This document shows positions 38,282 to 45,164 of a DNA stretch of 64,000 nucleotides, one piece after another (the stretch's first letter is position 1; every line of letters starts with the position of its first letter). This DNA comes from Methylomarinovum caldicuralii (GTDB lineage Bacteria; Pseudomonadota; Gammaproteobacteria; Methylococcales; Methylothermaceae): contig NZ_AP024714.1 in the NCBI RefSeq assembly GCF_033126985.1, forward strand, positions 1,752,990 through 1,816,989, read 5' to 3'. Below the pieces are notes generated by a model. The model was not told the origin of the DNA, did no database searches, and saw only the letters and a program-made list of their open reading frames with translations. Made by a program: the position numbers and the translations under genes.

Positions 38282-38701
38282 ATGATGAAAAAACATCTCA
38301 TTATTATCGCCTGTTTGGCAACCCAGGTCACCGGTTGCGTTTACAAAATCGACGTGCAGCAGGGAAACATCGTCACCCAGAAGCAGGTCGACCAGCTGCG
38401 TCCGGGCATGACCCCCAACCAGGTCCGCTACGTCCTCGGCAGTCCCCTGCTGGACGATGTCTTCTTTCCCCAGCGCTGGGACTACGTCTACAGCTTCCGC
38501 AAAGGCGGCGGGGCGATGGCGCTGCAACGCCTGACGGTGTTTTTCAAGGACCAGCGCCTCGCAGGCCTGCAGGGCGATTTCCGTCCCCACCCCAGCAAGG
38601 GACTGGCCAAACCGGAGATCGTTACCGTGGAGGTGCCGCCGCGGCAGCGCCGGCGGGGCATCTTCGAGATCATCGGCGACTTCTTCCGCCACCTGCTCTA
38701 G
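38282..38701 (+). CDS. bamE: Outer membrane protein assembly factor BamE
   Basis: This 139-residue lipoprotein of the BAM complex starts MMKKHLIIIACLATQVTGC, a lipoprotein signal with Cys at the end of the lipobox. The mature part has the SmpA/OmlA motif (GNIVTQKQVDQLRPGMTPNQVRYVLGSPLL) and a WDYVYSF strand. It sits at the inner leaflet of the outer membrane and helps insertion of beta-barrel proteins. The C-terminal 30 residues are an extra basic tail compared with E. coli. The 3' end overlaps convergent rnfH by 32 bp. Confidence 0.95.
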   Translation: MMKKHLIIIACLATQVTGCVYKIDVQQGNIVTQKQVDQLRPGMTPNQVRYVLGSPLLDDVFFPQRWDYVYSFRKGGGAMALQRLTVFFKDQRLAGLQGDFRPHPSKGLAKPEIVTVEVPPRQRRRGIFEIIGDFFRHLL

Positions 38702-38972
38702 GCTGCCGCGCCCGCAGGCGCCGGGCCTCCTTGGGGTCGCCCCGCAGCGGCCGGTAGATCTCCACCCGTTCTCCCGCCTTCAGCACCCGGTCCAGCCCGC
38801 AGATCCGGCCGAAAACGCCGACCGCCTGGCGCTCCAGGTCGATCTCGGGGAAGCGGGCCGTCAGGCCGCAGGCTTCGATCGCTTCGGCCACTGTCATCCT
38901 CTCGCGCCAGGGCAGACGGCGCACCACCTGGATCTCCGGCAGGGCGTAGACCACTTCGACCCAGTCAGCCAT
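38670..38972 (-). CDS. rnfH: RnfH family protein (UPF0125)
   Basis: This 100-residue ubiquitin-like beta-grasp protein has VEVVYALPEIQVVRRL and VGVFGRICGLDRVLKAGERVEIYRPLRGDPKEARRLRA, the usual RnfH signature. The role is unknown; the family is nearly always encoded next to ratA, as here (8-bp overlap with the ratA end). It has no cysteine motif or membrane segment. Cytoplasmic. Confidence 0.93.
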   Translation of the reverse strand: MADWVEVVYALPEIQVVRRLPWRERMTVAEAIEACGLTARFPEIDLERQAVGVFGRICGLDRVLKAGERVEIYRPLRGDPKEARRLRARQPRAGGGRSRR

Positions 38973-39396
38973 AGCGCTGTCTGGCCCGTTGGGTGAAGGC
39001 CCCCACCAGGGTCTCGCAGATCTGATTGAACACCGCGCCGAAGGCCAGCGCCCCCAGGCGCGAATTCATCTCGAAGCTCAGTTCTAGGCTGATCTTGCTG
39101 GCATCCTCGCTCAGCGGCTGGAACCGCCACATTCCCTCCAGATGACTGAAGGGGCCGTGCAGCAGGGTCATGCGGATCTCCCGTCCGGGCACGTTGACGT
39201 TGCGGGTGGCGAAAGACTGCTGGAAGGCGCCGCGGGAGATTTCCAGCTCCGCCTCCACTACATCGCCTTCGCGGCGGAGGATGCGGCTGCGGCGGCACCA
39301 GGGCAGAAATTCGGGATAGGCTTCGATGTCGTCCACCAGCTCGAACATCTTCATGGCCGGATAGCGGACCAGGGCACTGCGGTGAATGGTCTTCAT
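38965..39396 (-). CDS. ratA: RatA family START-domain protein
   Basis: This 143-residue protein has the START/SRPBCC fold seen in RatA/YfjG: IHRSALVRYPAMKMFELVDDIEAYPEFLPWC at the N-terminus, GDVVEAELEISRG, and PFSHLEGMWRFQPL. RatA was named for blocking ribosome subunit joining in E. coli, but relatives are also coenzyme Q-binding (Coq10-like), so the function in this organism is open. It is divergent from smpB and cotranscribed with rnfH. Confidence 0.92.
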   Translation of the reverse strand: MKTIHRSALVRYPAMKMFELVDDIEAYPEFLPWCRRSRILRREGDVVEAELEISRGAFQQSFATRNVNVPGREIRMTLLHGPFSHLEGMWRFQPLSEDASKISLELSFEMNSRLGALAFGAVFNQICETLVGAFTQRARQRYG

Positions 39397-39455
39397 GATT
39401 CCGGATCGGCAAAATTCAGCGCTTGCAAGCCAAATTCGGATAAAATAGCAAAATT

Positions 39456-39935
39456 ATGGCCAGCAAGAAAAAAAACAAGGATTCCGGCAACGTCATCGCC
39501 CTCAACCGGCGCGCGCGGCACGACTATTTCATCGAGGAAACCTACGAGGCCGGATTGGCCCTGGAGGGCTGGGAGGTCAAGAGCCTGCGCGCCGGCCGCG
39601 CCAGCCTGGCGGAAAGCTACGTCCTCATCAAGGACGGCGAGGCCTGGCTGTTCGGCGCTCACATCACCCCGCTGCCCTCGGCCTCGACCCACGTGCAGGC
39701 GGATCCCACCCGCACCCGCAAGCTGTTGCTGCACAAGCAGGAGCTGCACAAGCTCATCGGCCTGGTGGAACGGCGCGGCTACACGCTGGTGCCGCTGAAG
39801 CTGTACTGGAAAAAGAATCTGGTCAAGCTGGAAATCGGCCTCGCCAAGGGCAAGAAGCTTTACGACAAGCGCGCCGTCGAGCGCGAACGCGACTGGCAGC
39901 GGGAGAAGCAGCGCCTCGTCAAGCAGACTCGGTGA
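39456..39935 (+). CDS. smpB: SsrA-binding protein SmpB
   Basis: This 159-residue RNA-binding protein carries tmRNA into stalled ribosomes for trans-translation. It has the OB-fold core with [35 protein letters not shown] and the C-terminal tail [21 protein letters not shown] that reaches into the decoding centre. The length is normal. No tmRNA gene was found in the window. Confidence 0.97.
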   Translation: MASKKKNKDSGNVIALNRRARHDYFIEETYEAGLALEGWEVKSLRAGRASLAESYVLIKDGEAWLFGAHITPLPSASTHVQADPTRTRKLLLHKQELHKLIGLVERRGYTLVPLKLYWKKNLVKLEIGLAKGKKLYDKRAVERERDWQREKQRLVKQTR

Positions 39936-39992
39936 CGGCCAACTCTTCCCGAGCGCGGATGGCGGTCATGCGTGTCCAGCCAAAAGCAACGC

Positions 39993-40295
39993 CTACCGCT
40001 TCACCACCGCCGGATAGCCGGCATCGCTGACCGCCCGGGCCAGCTGCTGCGGCGACACCTTGGCCGGGTCGAATATCACCTCCGCGGTTCCCGGTGCCAT
40101 GTCCACCTTGGCAGACTGCACCCCTTCCACCTGCTTGAGGGCGTTCTCCACCGTGTATTTGCACATGGCGCAGCTCATGTTCTTCACCGTCAGGGTCACC
40201 TGCTGCAGCGAGCGGGCGGCGTCCGGCGCTGCAGCCGCAGGAGAAGGCTGGCCCCATCCCAGAGCCAGAATTGCTACCAGAATCGCACCTCGCAA
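39993..40295 (-). CDS. merP: Periplasmic mercury-binding protein MerP
   Basis: This 100-residue protein has a signal peptide (ILVAILALGWGQPSPAAAA) and a heavy-metal-associated domain with CxxC in VKNMSCAMCKYTVENAL. In mer systems it binds Hg(II) in the periplasm and passes it to MerT. It is the last gene of the minus-strand run merR-merT-merP, lying 16 bp after merT. No merA reductase follows; smpB is next on the opposite strand. A copper- or zinc-binding role cannot be excluded from this domain alone. Confidence 0.9.
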   Translation of the reverse strand: MRGAILVAILALGWGQPSPAAAAPDAARSLQQVTLTVKNMSCAMCKYTVENALKQVEGVQSAKVDMAPGTAEVIFDPAKVSPQQLARAVSDAGYPAVVKR

Positions 40296-40311
40296 AATCG
40301 CTTCACCTCAA

Positions 40312-40692
40312 TCAGTCGAGAAACCAAGGGGCATACCAGGGAAAGGCGATCAGGGCCAGGATCGCCACGCTCAGGATCCAGAAGATCCAGCGCTGCCGCC
40401 GCCGAACCTGCGCCGAAGCACAGGCGGCCCCTTCCCCGCAGGGTTGCAGATAGAGCCTGTAAAAGGCGCCGCCGAGCAGCACCAGGGTCAGGACAATGAA
40501 CAACGGCCGGTAAGGCGACAGCGCCACCAGGGAACTCATCCAACTGCCTCCCACGCCCAGCAGCACCAGGACAAACGGCCCCACGCAGCAAAGGGAGGCG
40601 CCTACGGCCGCCAGCACCGCGCCGACGCCGAACCATTTGGGTGCAGCGGTCTTCTCCGCATCGGTCGTTCCGGTTTGCATCTCGGTCGCCAT
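40312..40692 (-). CDS. merT: Mercuric transport protein MerT
   Basis: This 126-residue inner-membrane protein has three hydrophobic segments. A vicinal cysteine pair lies in the first (GASLCCVGPFVLVLLGV), and a cytoplasmic cysteine pair lies between the second and third (QPCGEGAACAS), as in MerT. The pairs relay Hg(II) from MerP into the cell. It follows a MerR-type promoter (40719-40749) at once. The N-terminal 20 residues are polar and cytoplasmic. Confidence 0.92.
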   Translation of the reverse strand: MATEMQTGTTDAEKTAAPKWFGVGAVLAAVGASLCCVGPFVLVLLGVGGSWMSSLVALSPYRPLFIVLTLVLLGGAFYRLYLQPCGEGAACASAQVRRRQRWIFWILSVAILALIAFPWYAPWFLD

Positions 40693-40718
40693 CTCGTCTC
40701 CTCCGTCGGGAAAGTTTC

Positions 40719-40749
40719 ATCCTACGCCCGGAGCGGGCTACGGAGTCAA
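40719..40749 (-). promoter_or_regulatory. MerR-type promoter of merTP with 19-bp spacer
   Basis: On the minus strand a perfect TTGACT -35 box (40744-40749) and a TAGGAT -10 box (40719-40724) are separated by exactly 19 bases. The spacer begins CCGTA and contains a GC-rich dyad, the classic under-twisted promoter that MerR untwists when it binds metal. The -35 box overlaps the merR stop codon (the TGA is part of TTGACT). MerR family promoters have this layout; the match in sequence and spacing is close to known mer operators. Confidence 0.88.
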
Positions 40750-41141
40750 GCCTCGTCCTCCAGCAAACGCCGCAACAGCTCGCAGCCGGAAGTCGGTTGC
40801 TGCCGACAGGTGTCAATCGCCTCGGCCAGCAGCGTCCGCAGCCGCTCCAGCCCCGCCAGCTTGGCCTCCACCTGGGCCAGCTTTTGCTCCGCCACTTGTT
40901 GGACCTGACGGCAGTCGGCCTGTTCCAGGCGGAGCAGTTCGCCGATTTCCCGCAGGCTGAAACCCATGCGCTGGGCCCGCTTGATGAAGTGCAGGCGCTG
41001 CAAGTCCGCCTCCCGGTAACGGCGGAAGCCGGACGGGGGCTTGTCCGGGACGGGCAGCAGTCCCAGGCGCTGATAATAACGGATGGTTTCCACGTGAACG
41101 CCGGCGCGACGCGCCAGCGCGCCGATGGTCAGAGCGGCCAT
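40746..41141 (-). CDS. merR: MerR family transcriptional regulator, mercury-responsive
   Basis: This 131-residue regulator has an N-terminal MerR helix-turn-helix (IGALARRAGVHVETIRYYQRLGLL), a dimerisation helix, and three cysteines at residues 77, 112 and 120. Their spacing (35 and 8) is close to that of Cys82, Cys117 and Cys126 that bind Hg(II) in MerR of Tn501. It lies on the same strand as merTP, not divergent as in Tn501, and its end overlaps the merT promoter. The start overlaps the end of the Nudix gene by 13 bp. Confidence 0.9.
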   Translation of the reverse strand: MAALTIGALARRAGVHVETIRYYQRLGLLPVPDKPPSGFRRYREADLQRLHFIKRAQRMGFSLREIGELLRLEQADCRQVQQVAEQKLAQVEAKLAGLERLRTLLAEAIDTCRQQPTSGCELLRRLLEDEA

Positions 41142-41590
41142 CGCTCCCAGCCGTCGGGACGCAGCGGCGCCGGCCGGCCGCTTGCGCGGAAACGGCGGTA
41201 GTCAGCCAGCACCCCGGCATGGTCGAAGGCCAGCGGCCGGGGCGGCCGCTCGGGATCGACCACGGCCACCGTGCGGGCATCGTCGGCCGCCTGCGGCGTG
41301 CCGGCGGCCTCGCCGACGTAGACCACGGTCACGGTATGGCCGCGGGGATCACGGCGGGGATCGGAATACACCCCGAGCAACGCCAACAGCCGCACCGTCA
41401 GGCCGGTCTCCTCGGCCATCTCCCGCACAGCCGCCCGCTCCACGGTTTCACCGATCTCGACAAAACCGCCCGGGATAGCCCACCCTGCCGGCGGATACTT
41501 GCGCTCTATGAGGACGATCGGCCGCCCTGGGCGGTCGGCCAGCTCGATGATCACGTCGGCGGCGAGCAGGGGCGTGTGCGGCCTTGGCAT
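41129..41590 (-). CDS. NUDIX hydrolase
   Basis: This 153-residue enzyme carries a complete Nudix box, GX5EX7REUXEEXGU, in GGFVEIGETVERAAVREMAEETGL. It would hydrolyse a nucleoside diphosphate linked to another moiety, with the ADP-ribose pyrophosphatase type most likely from the length, but the substrate is unproven. It is coupled to the methyltransferase gene upstream (TGATG) and to merR downstream (13-bp overlap). Confidence 0.9.
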   Translation of the reverse strand: MPRPHTPLLAADVIIELADRPGRPIVLIERKYPPAGWAIPGGFVEIGETVERAAVREMAEETGLTVRLLALLGVYSDPRRDPRGHTVTVVYVGEAAGTPQAADDARTVAVVDPERPPRPLAFDHAGVLADYRRFRASGRPAPLRPDGWERWPL

Positions 41591-42261
41591 CAGGCGCTAC
41601 CGCGGGGTTTGACCTCGATCAGGCGGAAGGTCGCATTGCGCATCCGCCCGAGCACCACGTTATCGACCACCTCGGCGCCGGCCGCTTCGGCGACCCGGCG
41701 GAAATCATCCCAATAGGTGACCTGGCCGAAATGGATGGTGGTCACCTTGTGCAGCATCGGTTTGATCTTTTCCGCCAGCGGCGAACGCCGCTCGTGGAAG
41801 GTCTGGGTGAAATAGACCCGCCCTTCCGGTTTGAGCAGGGAAAGCACGTGCGCGAGCGCGGTGACCGGATCCGGCAGCAGCATGAAGCTGCCGCTGAAGT
41901 AGACCGCATCGTAGGGGCCGCCCTGGTGATCGTAAACCGACTCCAGCCGCACTTCGACCTGCTCGCTCAGACCGGCGCGCTCGAGGGCCTGGCGGCAGCG
42001 GGTCACGTAGTCCGGGTCGATATCGATACCGAGGATTTGCAATGCCTTGCGGCGGATCAGCGCGGCGTTGGCCGCCACTGCCCCGCCGGTGCCGATACCG
42101 ACGTCGAGCACCACCGCCCCGGCCGGCAGCCGTTCCAGGACCGCCCGGTACCAGTCAATGGTCAGCTTGGCGAACGTGTGATCGTAAATCAAACCGCGCA
42201 GATGGCTGACGAGGGAACGACGCGGCATGCGGGCTTCGGCTTGCTGGGTATTGGCGTTCAT
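41590..42261 (-). CDS. Class I SAM-dependent methyltransferase
   Basis: This 223-residue protein has the Rossmann-like methyltransferase motif I (VVLDVGIGTGGAVAAN) followed by LGIDIDPDYVTRC (acidic residue binding the SAM ribose) and YDAVYFSGSFMLLPDP (motif IV region). No membrane segment is seen. It is first in the minus-strand run leading to the mer genes. The substrate is not known; quinone or small-molecule methyltransferases are possible. Confidence 0.85.
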   Translation of the reverse strand: MNANTQQAEARMPRRSLVSHLRGLIYDHTFAKLTIDWYRAVLERLPAGAVVLDVGIGTGGAVAANAALIRRKALQILGIDIDPDYVTRCRQALERAGLSEQVEVRLESVYDHQGGPYDAVYFSGSFMLLPDPVTALAHVLSLLKPEGRVYFTQTFHERRSPLAEKIKPMLHKVTTIHFGQVTYWDDFRRVAEAAGAEVVDNVVLGRMRNATFRLIEVKPRGSA

Positions 42262-42300
42262 GGCCTTTTCTCATTATCGTTATGGTTATGCATCCGTCGA

Positions 42301-42327
42301 AGTATACTGGTTCCGGCGCGGCGGCAA
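42301..42327 (-). promoter_or_regulatory. Possible promoter of the methyltransferase-Nudix-merR run
   Basis: On the minus strand TTGCCG (42322-42327) and TATACT (42301-42306) are separated by 15 bases, shorter than the optimal 17. The -10 box is good and sits 40 bases upstream of the methyltransferase ATG. A weak or regulated sigma-70 promoter is possible. Confidence 0.35.
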
Positions 42328-42343
42328 AACCTTCAGGGCCGGT

Positions 42344-43222
42344 TCAGCTTCCCAGCAGTAGCTTGAAAACCTGGTCGAACTGTTCGTCCGCCTGGGCTTG
42401 CGCCTGTTCCAGAGCCGTATCGGAAAGCGCCGCCAAGGCGAGCCATTCTTTATAACTTTGAGGGAGTTTCTCGATGCCCAGACCCAATACCCTGTTCCGG
42501 CTCAGGACCAGGGACGCGGTGACGATGGCGGTCTGCTCCCGGAAGTCCTCCGCCTCCTCAGGACGTCCATGCCAGGCCAGGGTGGTGACGATCACCTGGG
42601 GCAGTTGCCAGCGCCGCGCCAGTTCTGCGGCCAGCTGATAATGGTCGAAGCCATAGGTCCGGCGCTCTGCCTCGGTTTCGTCGAACGCGCCGCCTTCGAA
42701 CAGCAGCAACGCGGCCCGGGCCAGTTCGGGAATCTTGGCATAGATCACCAGACGGCCGATCTCGTGCAGCAGTCCACAGACGAACAGCAGCTCAGGATCC
42801 GGTTCCATCCTGCTGTGACGCCCCAGTTCCCGCGCCAGCAGGGCGCCCCAGACGCTCATGCGCCAGAAAACCCGCATCTTCATCAGCGGATTGGCGTAGC
42901 GGCCGAAACGCTCGATGACGGTGGTCGCCAGCACCAACTGGCGCAACTCCTCCATGCCGATGAGGGAAATGGCGTGGGCGATGGAAACGATCTGCCGCGG
43001 AAACCCGTAGAAGGCACTGTTGACCAGGCGCAGCAGCCTGGCGCTCACGCCGGGATCGTGTTCGATCACCTGCTCGGCGTCCCGTACCGTCTTGCGGGGA
43101 TCCTCGATGATCTGGCAGAGTTTGCGGTAGATCTCCGGCGGCGAGGCCAGTTGCACGTCCCCGCGAAGCAGGCTGTCGATGTCGAGATCCGCCTTCCAGG
43201 GATTCGGTGGCGTATGATTCAT
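42344..43222 (-). CDS. HDOD domain-containing protein
   Basis: This 292-residue protein is a single HDOD domain: QLASPPEIYRKLCQIIEDPRKTVRDAEQVIEHDPGVSARLLRLVNSAFYGFPRQIVSIAHAISLIG matches the family, and a degenerate HD-type LHEIGRL follows. HDOD proteins act in signalling, often beside c-di-GMP enzymes; here the gene is divergent from a GGDEF-EAL gene. The start at 43222 begins the conserved region; the frame is open further upstream without support. Cytoplasmic. Confidence 0.9.
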   Translation of the reverse strand: MNHTPPNPWKADLDIDSLLRGDVQLASPPEIYRKLCQIIEDPRKTVRDAEQVIEHDPGVSARLLRLVNSAFYGFPRQIVSIAHAISLIGMEELRQLVLATTVIERFGRYANPLMKMRVFWRMSVWGALLARELGRHSRMEPDPELLFVCGLLHEIGRLVIYAKIPELARAALLLFEGGAFDETEAERRTYGFDHYQLAAELARRWQLPQVIVTTLAWHGRPEEAEDFREQTAIVTASLVLSRNRVLGLGIEKLPQSYKEWLALAALSDTALEQAQAQADEQFDQVFKLLLGS

Positions 43223-43325
43223 GCTTTCACCCGGTCGTTGTGTGCAAGCGGTCACAGTTTGTGGCCTGCCTGTTAAAAATAGGCTATAAGTACACTCACA
43301 ACAAAGGAATTGCTGGACCCGGTTC

Positions 43326-45161
43326 ATGCCATCGCCTGCCGCCCTCGCCTTCAACAAACGGATTCTGATCGCGGAAGCCAATGAACACCATGCCCGGCAA
43401 ATCCATCAGATTCTGTCCCAGCACGGCTTTTCCCGCCTGGAAAGCGCGGGCGACGGCAAAGCGTTGACAAAGCTGCTGCAACAGGCTGAACCCTGCGACA
43501 TCGGCCTTCTCATCCTCAGCCTAGAACTGGAAGACTGCGACATCGTGGCACTGTGCCGTTCCCTGGCCGACGAGGAGAGCGAATACCGGATCCCCGTCAT
43601 CGTCCTCTTCGATCCCAAACGCATCGAGGCACCGCACATCAAAGACCTGACGGCGCTCCAGGGCGCCGGCGTCATCCTGGTGGAGAAACCGATCCGGGCT
43701 CAGGAATTTTTGCCCCTGGTGCAGCTGTCGCTGATCCTCAAGCACGAGCGCGACCGCACCCTGGCCCAGCAGGAGAAAATCCTCACCGAACTGGCGGAAC
43801 ACAAAATTCTCGAGGCCCGCCTCAAATACCTGATCCTGCATGACGAACTCACCGGAGTGGGCAACCGCCGCCAGCTGGAGCAGACCCTGCAGCTGGCGCT
43901 GCATCGCTGCCAGGCCTACAAGCAACCGGCCGCCCTCCTGTATCTGGACATCGACCGCTTCAACGTCATCAACGACCTGGAAGGTCACGACAGCGGCGAC
44001 CGCCTTCTGGTCGAGCTGGTCAACGTCATCCGCCAGCAGTTGACGGGGAAATACGAACTGGCCCGCATCGGCGCGGACGAATTCTGCCTGTATCTGCCCA
44101 ACTGTGACCGCAGCCAGGCCCTGGCCACCGGGGAAAAGATCCGCCGCGCGGTGGAATCCTTCCGCTTCCTGACTTCCAACGACTGCTATCACATTTCCAT
44201 CAGCGTCGGCATCGCCCTGCTCGAACCCGGCGGCCCGGCCAAGCACCCCAACGAACTGCTGGCCCAGGCCCACCAGGCCTGTTACATCGCCAAGACCCGG
44301 GGGCGCAACCTGGTCAACCTGTACGATCCCGAGGACATGACCGCCACCCACTTCCACGACGTCCAGTGGGTGCCCCTGATCCGCGAAGCGCTGCGCAACG
44401 ACCGTTTCTTCCTGGTGTTTCAGCCGGTGATCCGCCTCAGCGACGGACTCGTCAGCCATTACGAGGTGCTGCTGCGCCTGCGCCGGGAAGACGGCGAAAT
44501 CCTGACACCGGACCGCTTCATCCCGGTGGCCGAACGCATGGGGCTGATCCACGCCATCGACCTGTGGGTGGTCGAGCACGCCATCGACTTTCTCGCCGGC
44601 CTGCCCAACACCCAGTCGCATCTGGCCCTGACGGTCAATCTGTCCGGCCACGCGTTTCAGAACCGCCAACTGCTGCCGCTGCTGGAGGAAAAGCTCAAGG
44701 CCACCTGGGTGCCGGCCAAACGGCTGATCTTCGAAATCACCGAAACCGCCACCATCACCAATTTCGAGCGCACCCGGGAAATGATCGCCAAACTCGGCGC
44801 CCTCGGCTGCCGCTTCGCCCTGGACGATTTCGGTACCGGCTTCAATTCCTTCGAGCACCTGAAGAACATTCCGGTCCACTACATCAAGATCGACGGCCAG
44901 TTCGTTCTCAACCCCCCCCACGACCCCACCGACCGCATGCTGGTGGAGGCGATGGTGAAAATCGCCCACAACCTGGGCAAACAGGTGATCGCCGAATTCG
45001 TCGAAACCCCAGAAATGTTGCAACTTCTCCACCGGCTGGGGGTCGATTACGCTCAGGGCTTCCTGATGGGGAAACCGGAACCGCAACTGCTCCCCGGTAG
45101 TTCCATCCCCTTGCAGCCCTTTCTGGATTCAAATCCCCGGCAACACCAGCTCAACCACTGA
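43326..45161 (+). CDS. Response regulator-like protein with GGDEF and EAL domains
   Basis: This 611-residue protein has three parts. Residues 10-140 resemble a receiver domain (RILIAEANEHHARQIHQIL, VILVEKPI) in which the usual Asp acceptor position reads LILSLELED, so phosphorylation is doubtful. The GGDEF domain has the motif GADEF at residues 249-253 in place of GGDEF. The EAL domain has EVL in place of EAL, with NLSGHAFQN, ITETATITN, DDFGTGFNSFEHL and KIDGQFV. Net phosphodiesterase activity is more likely than cyclase activity. Cytoplasmic; it is followed 3 bp later by mrcB. Confidence 0.88.
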   Translation: MPSPAALAFNKRILIAEANEHHARQIHQILSQHGFSRLESAGDGKALTKLLQQAEPCDIGLLILSLELEDCDIVALCRSLADEESEYRIPVIVLFDPKRIEAPHIKDLTALQGAGVILVEKPIRAQEFLPLVQLSLILKHERDRTLAQQEKILTELAEHKILEARLKYLILHDELTGVGNRRQLEQTLQLALHRCQAYKQPAALLYLDIDRFNVINDLEGHDSGDRLLVELVNVIRQQLTGKYELARIGADEFCLYLPNCDRSQALATGEKIRRAVESFRFLTSNDCYHISISVGIALLEPGGPAKHPNELLAQAHQACYIAKTRGRNLVNLYDPEDMTATHFHDVQWVPLIREALRNDRFFLVFQPVIRLSDGLVSHYEVLLRLRREDGEILTPDRFIPVAERMGLIHAIDLWVVEHAIDFLAGLPNTQSHLALTVNLSGHAFQNRQLLPLLEEKLKATWVPAKRLIFEITETATITNFERTREMIAKLGALGCRFALDDFGTGFNSFEHLKNIPVHYIKIDGQFVLNPPHDPTDRMLVEAMVKIAHNLGKQVIAEFVETPEMLQLLHRLGVDYAQGFLMGKPEPQLLPGSSIPLQPFLDSNPRQHQLNH

Positions 45162-45164
45162 TCC

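Noticed and set aside
39936-39992. A tmRNA (ssrA) gene next to smpB
   Set aside because: The gap is only 57 bases and has no tRNA-like ends.
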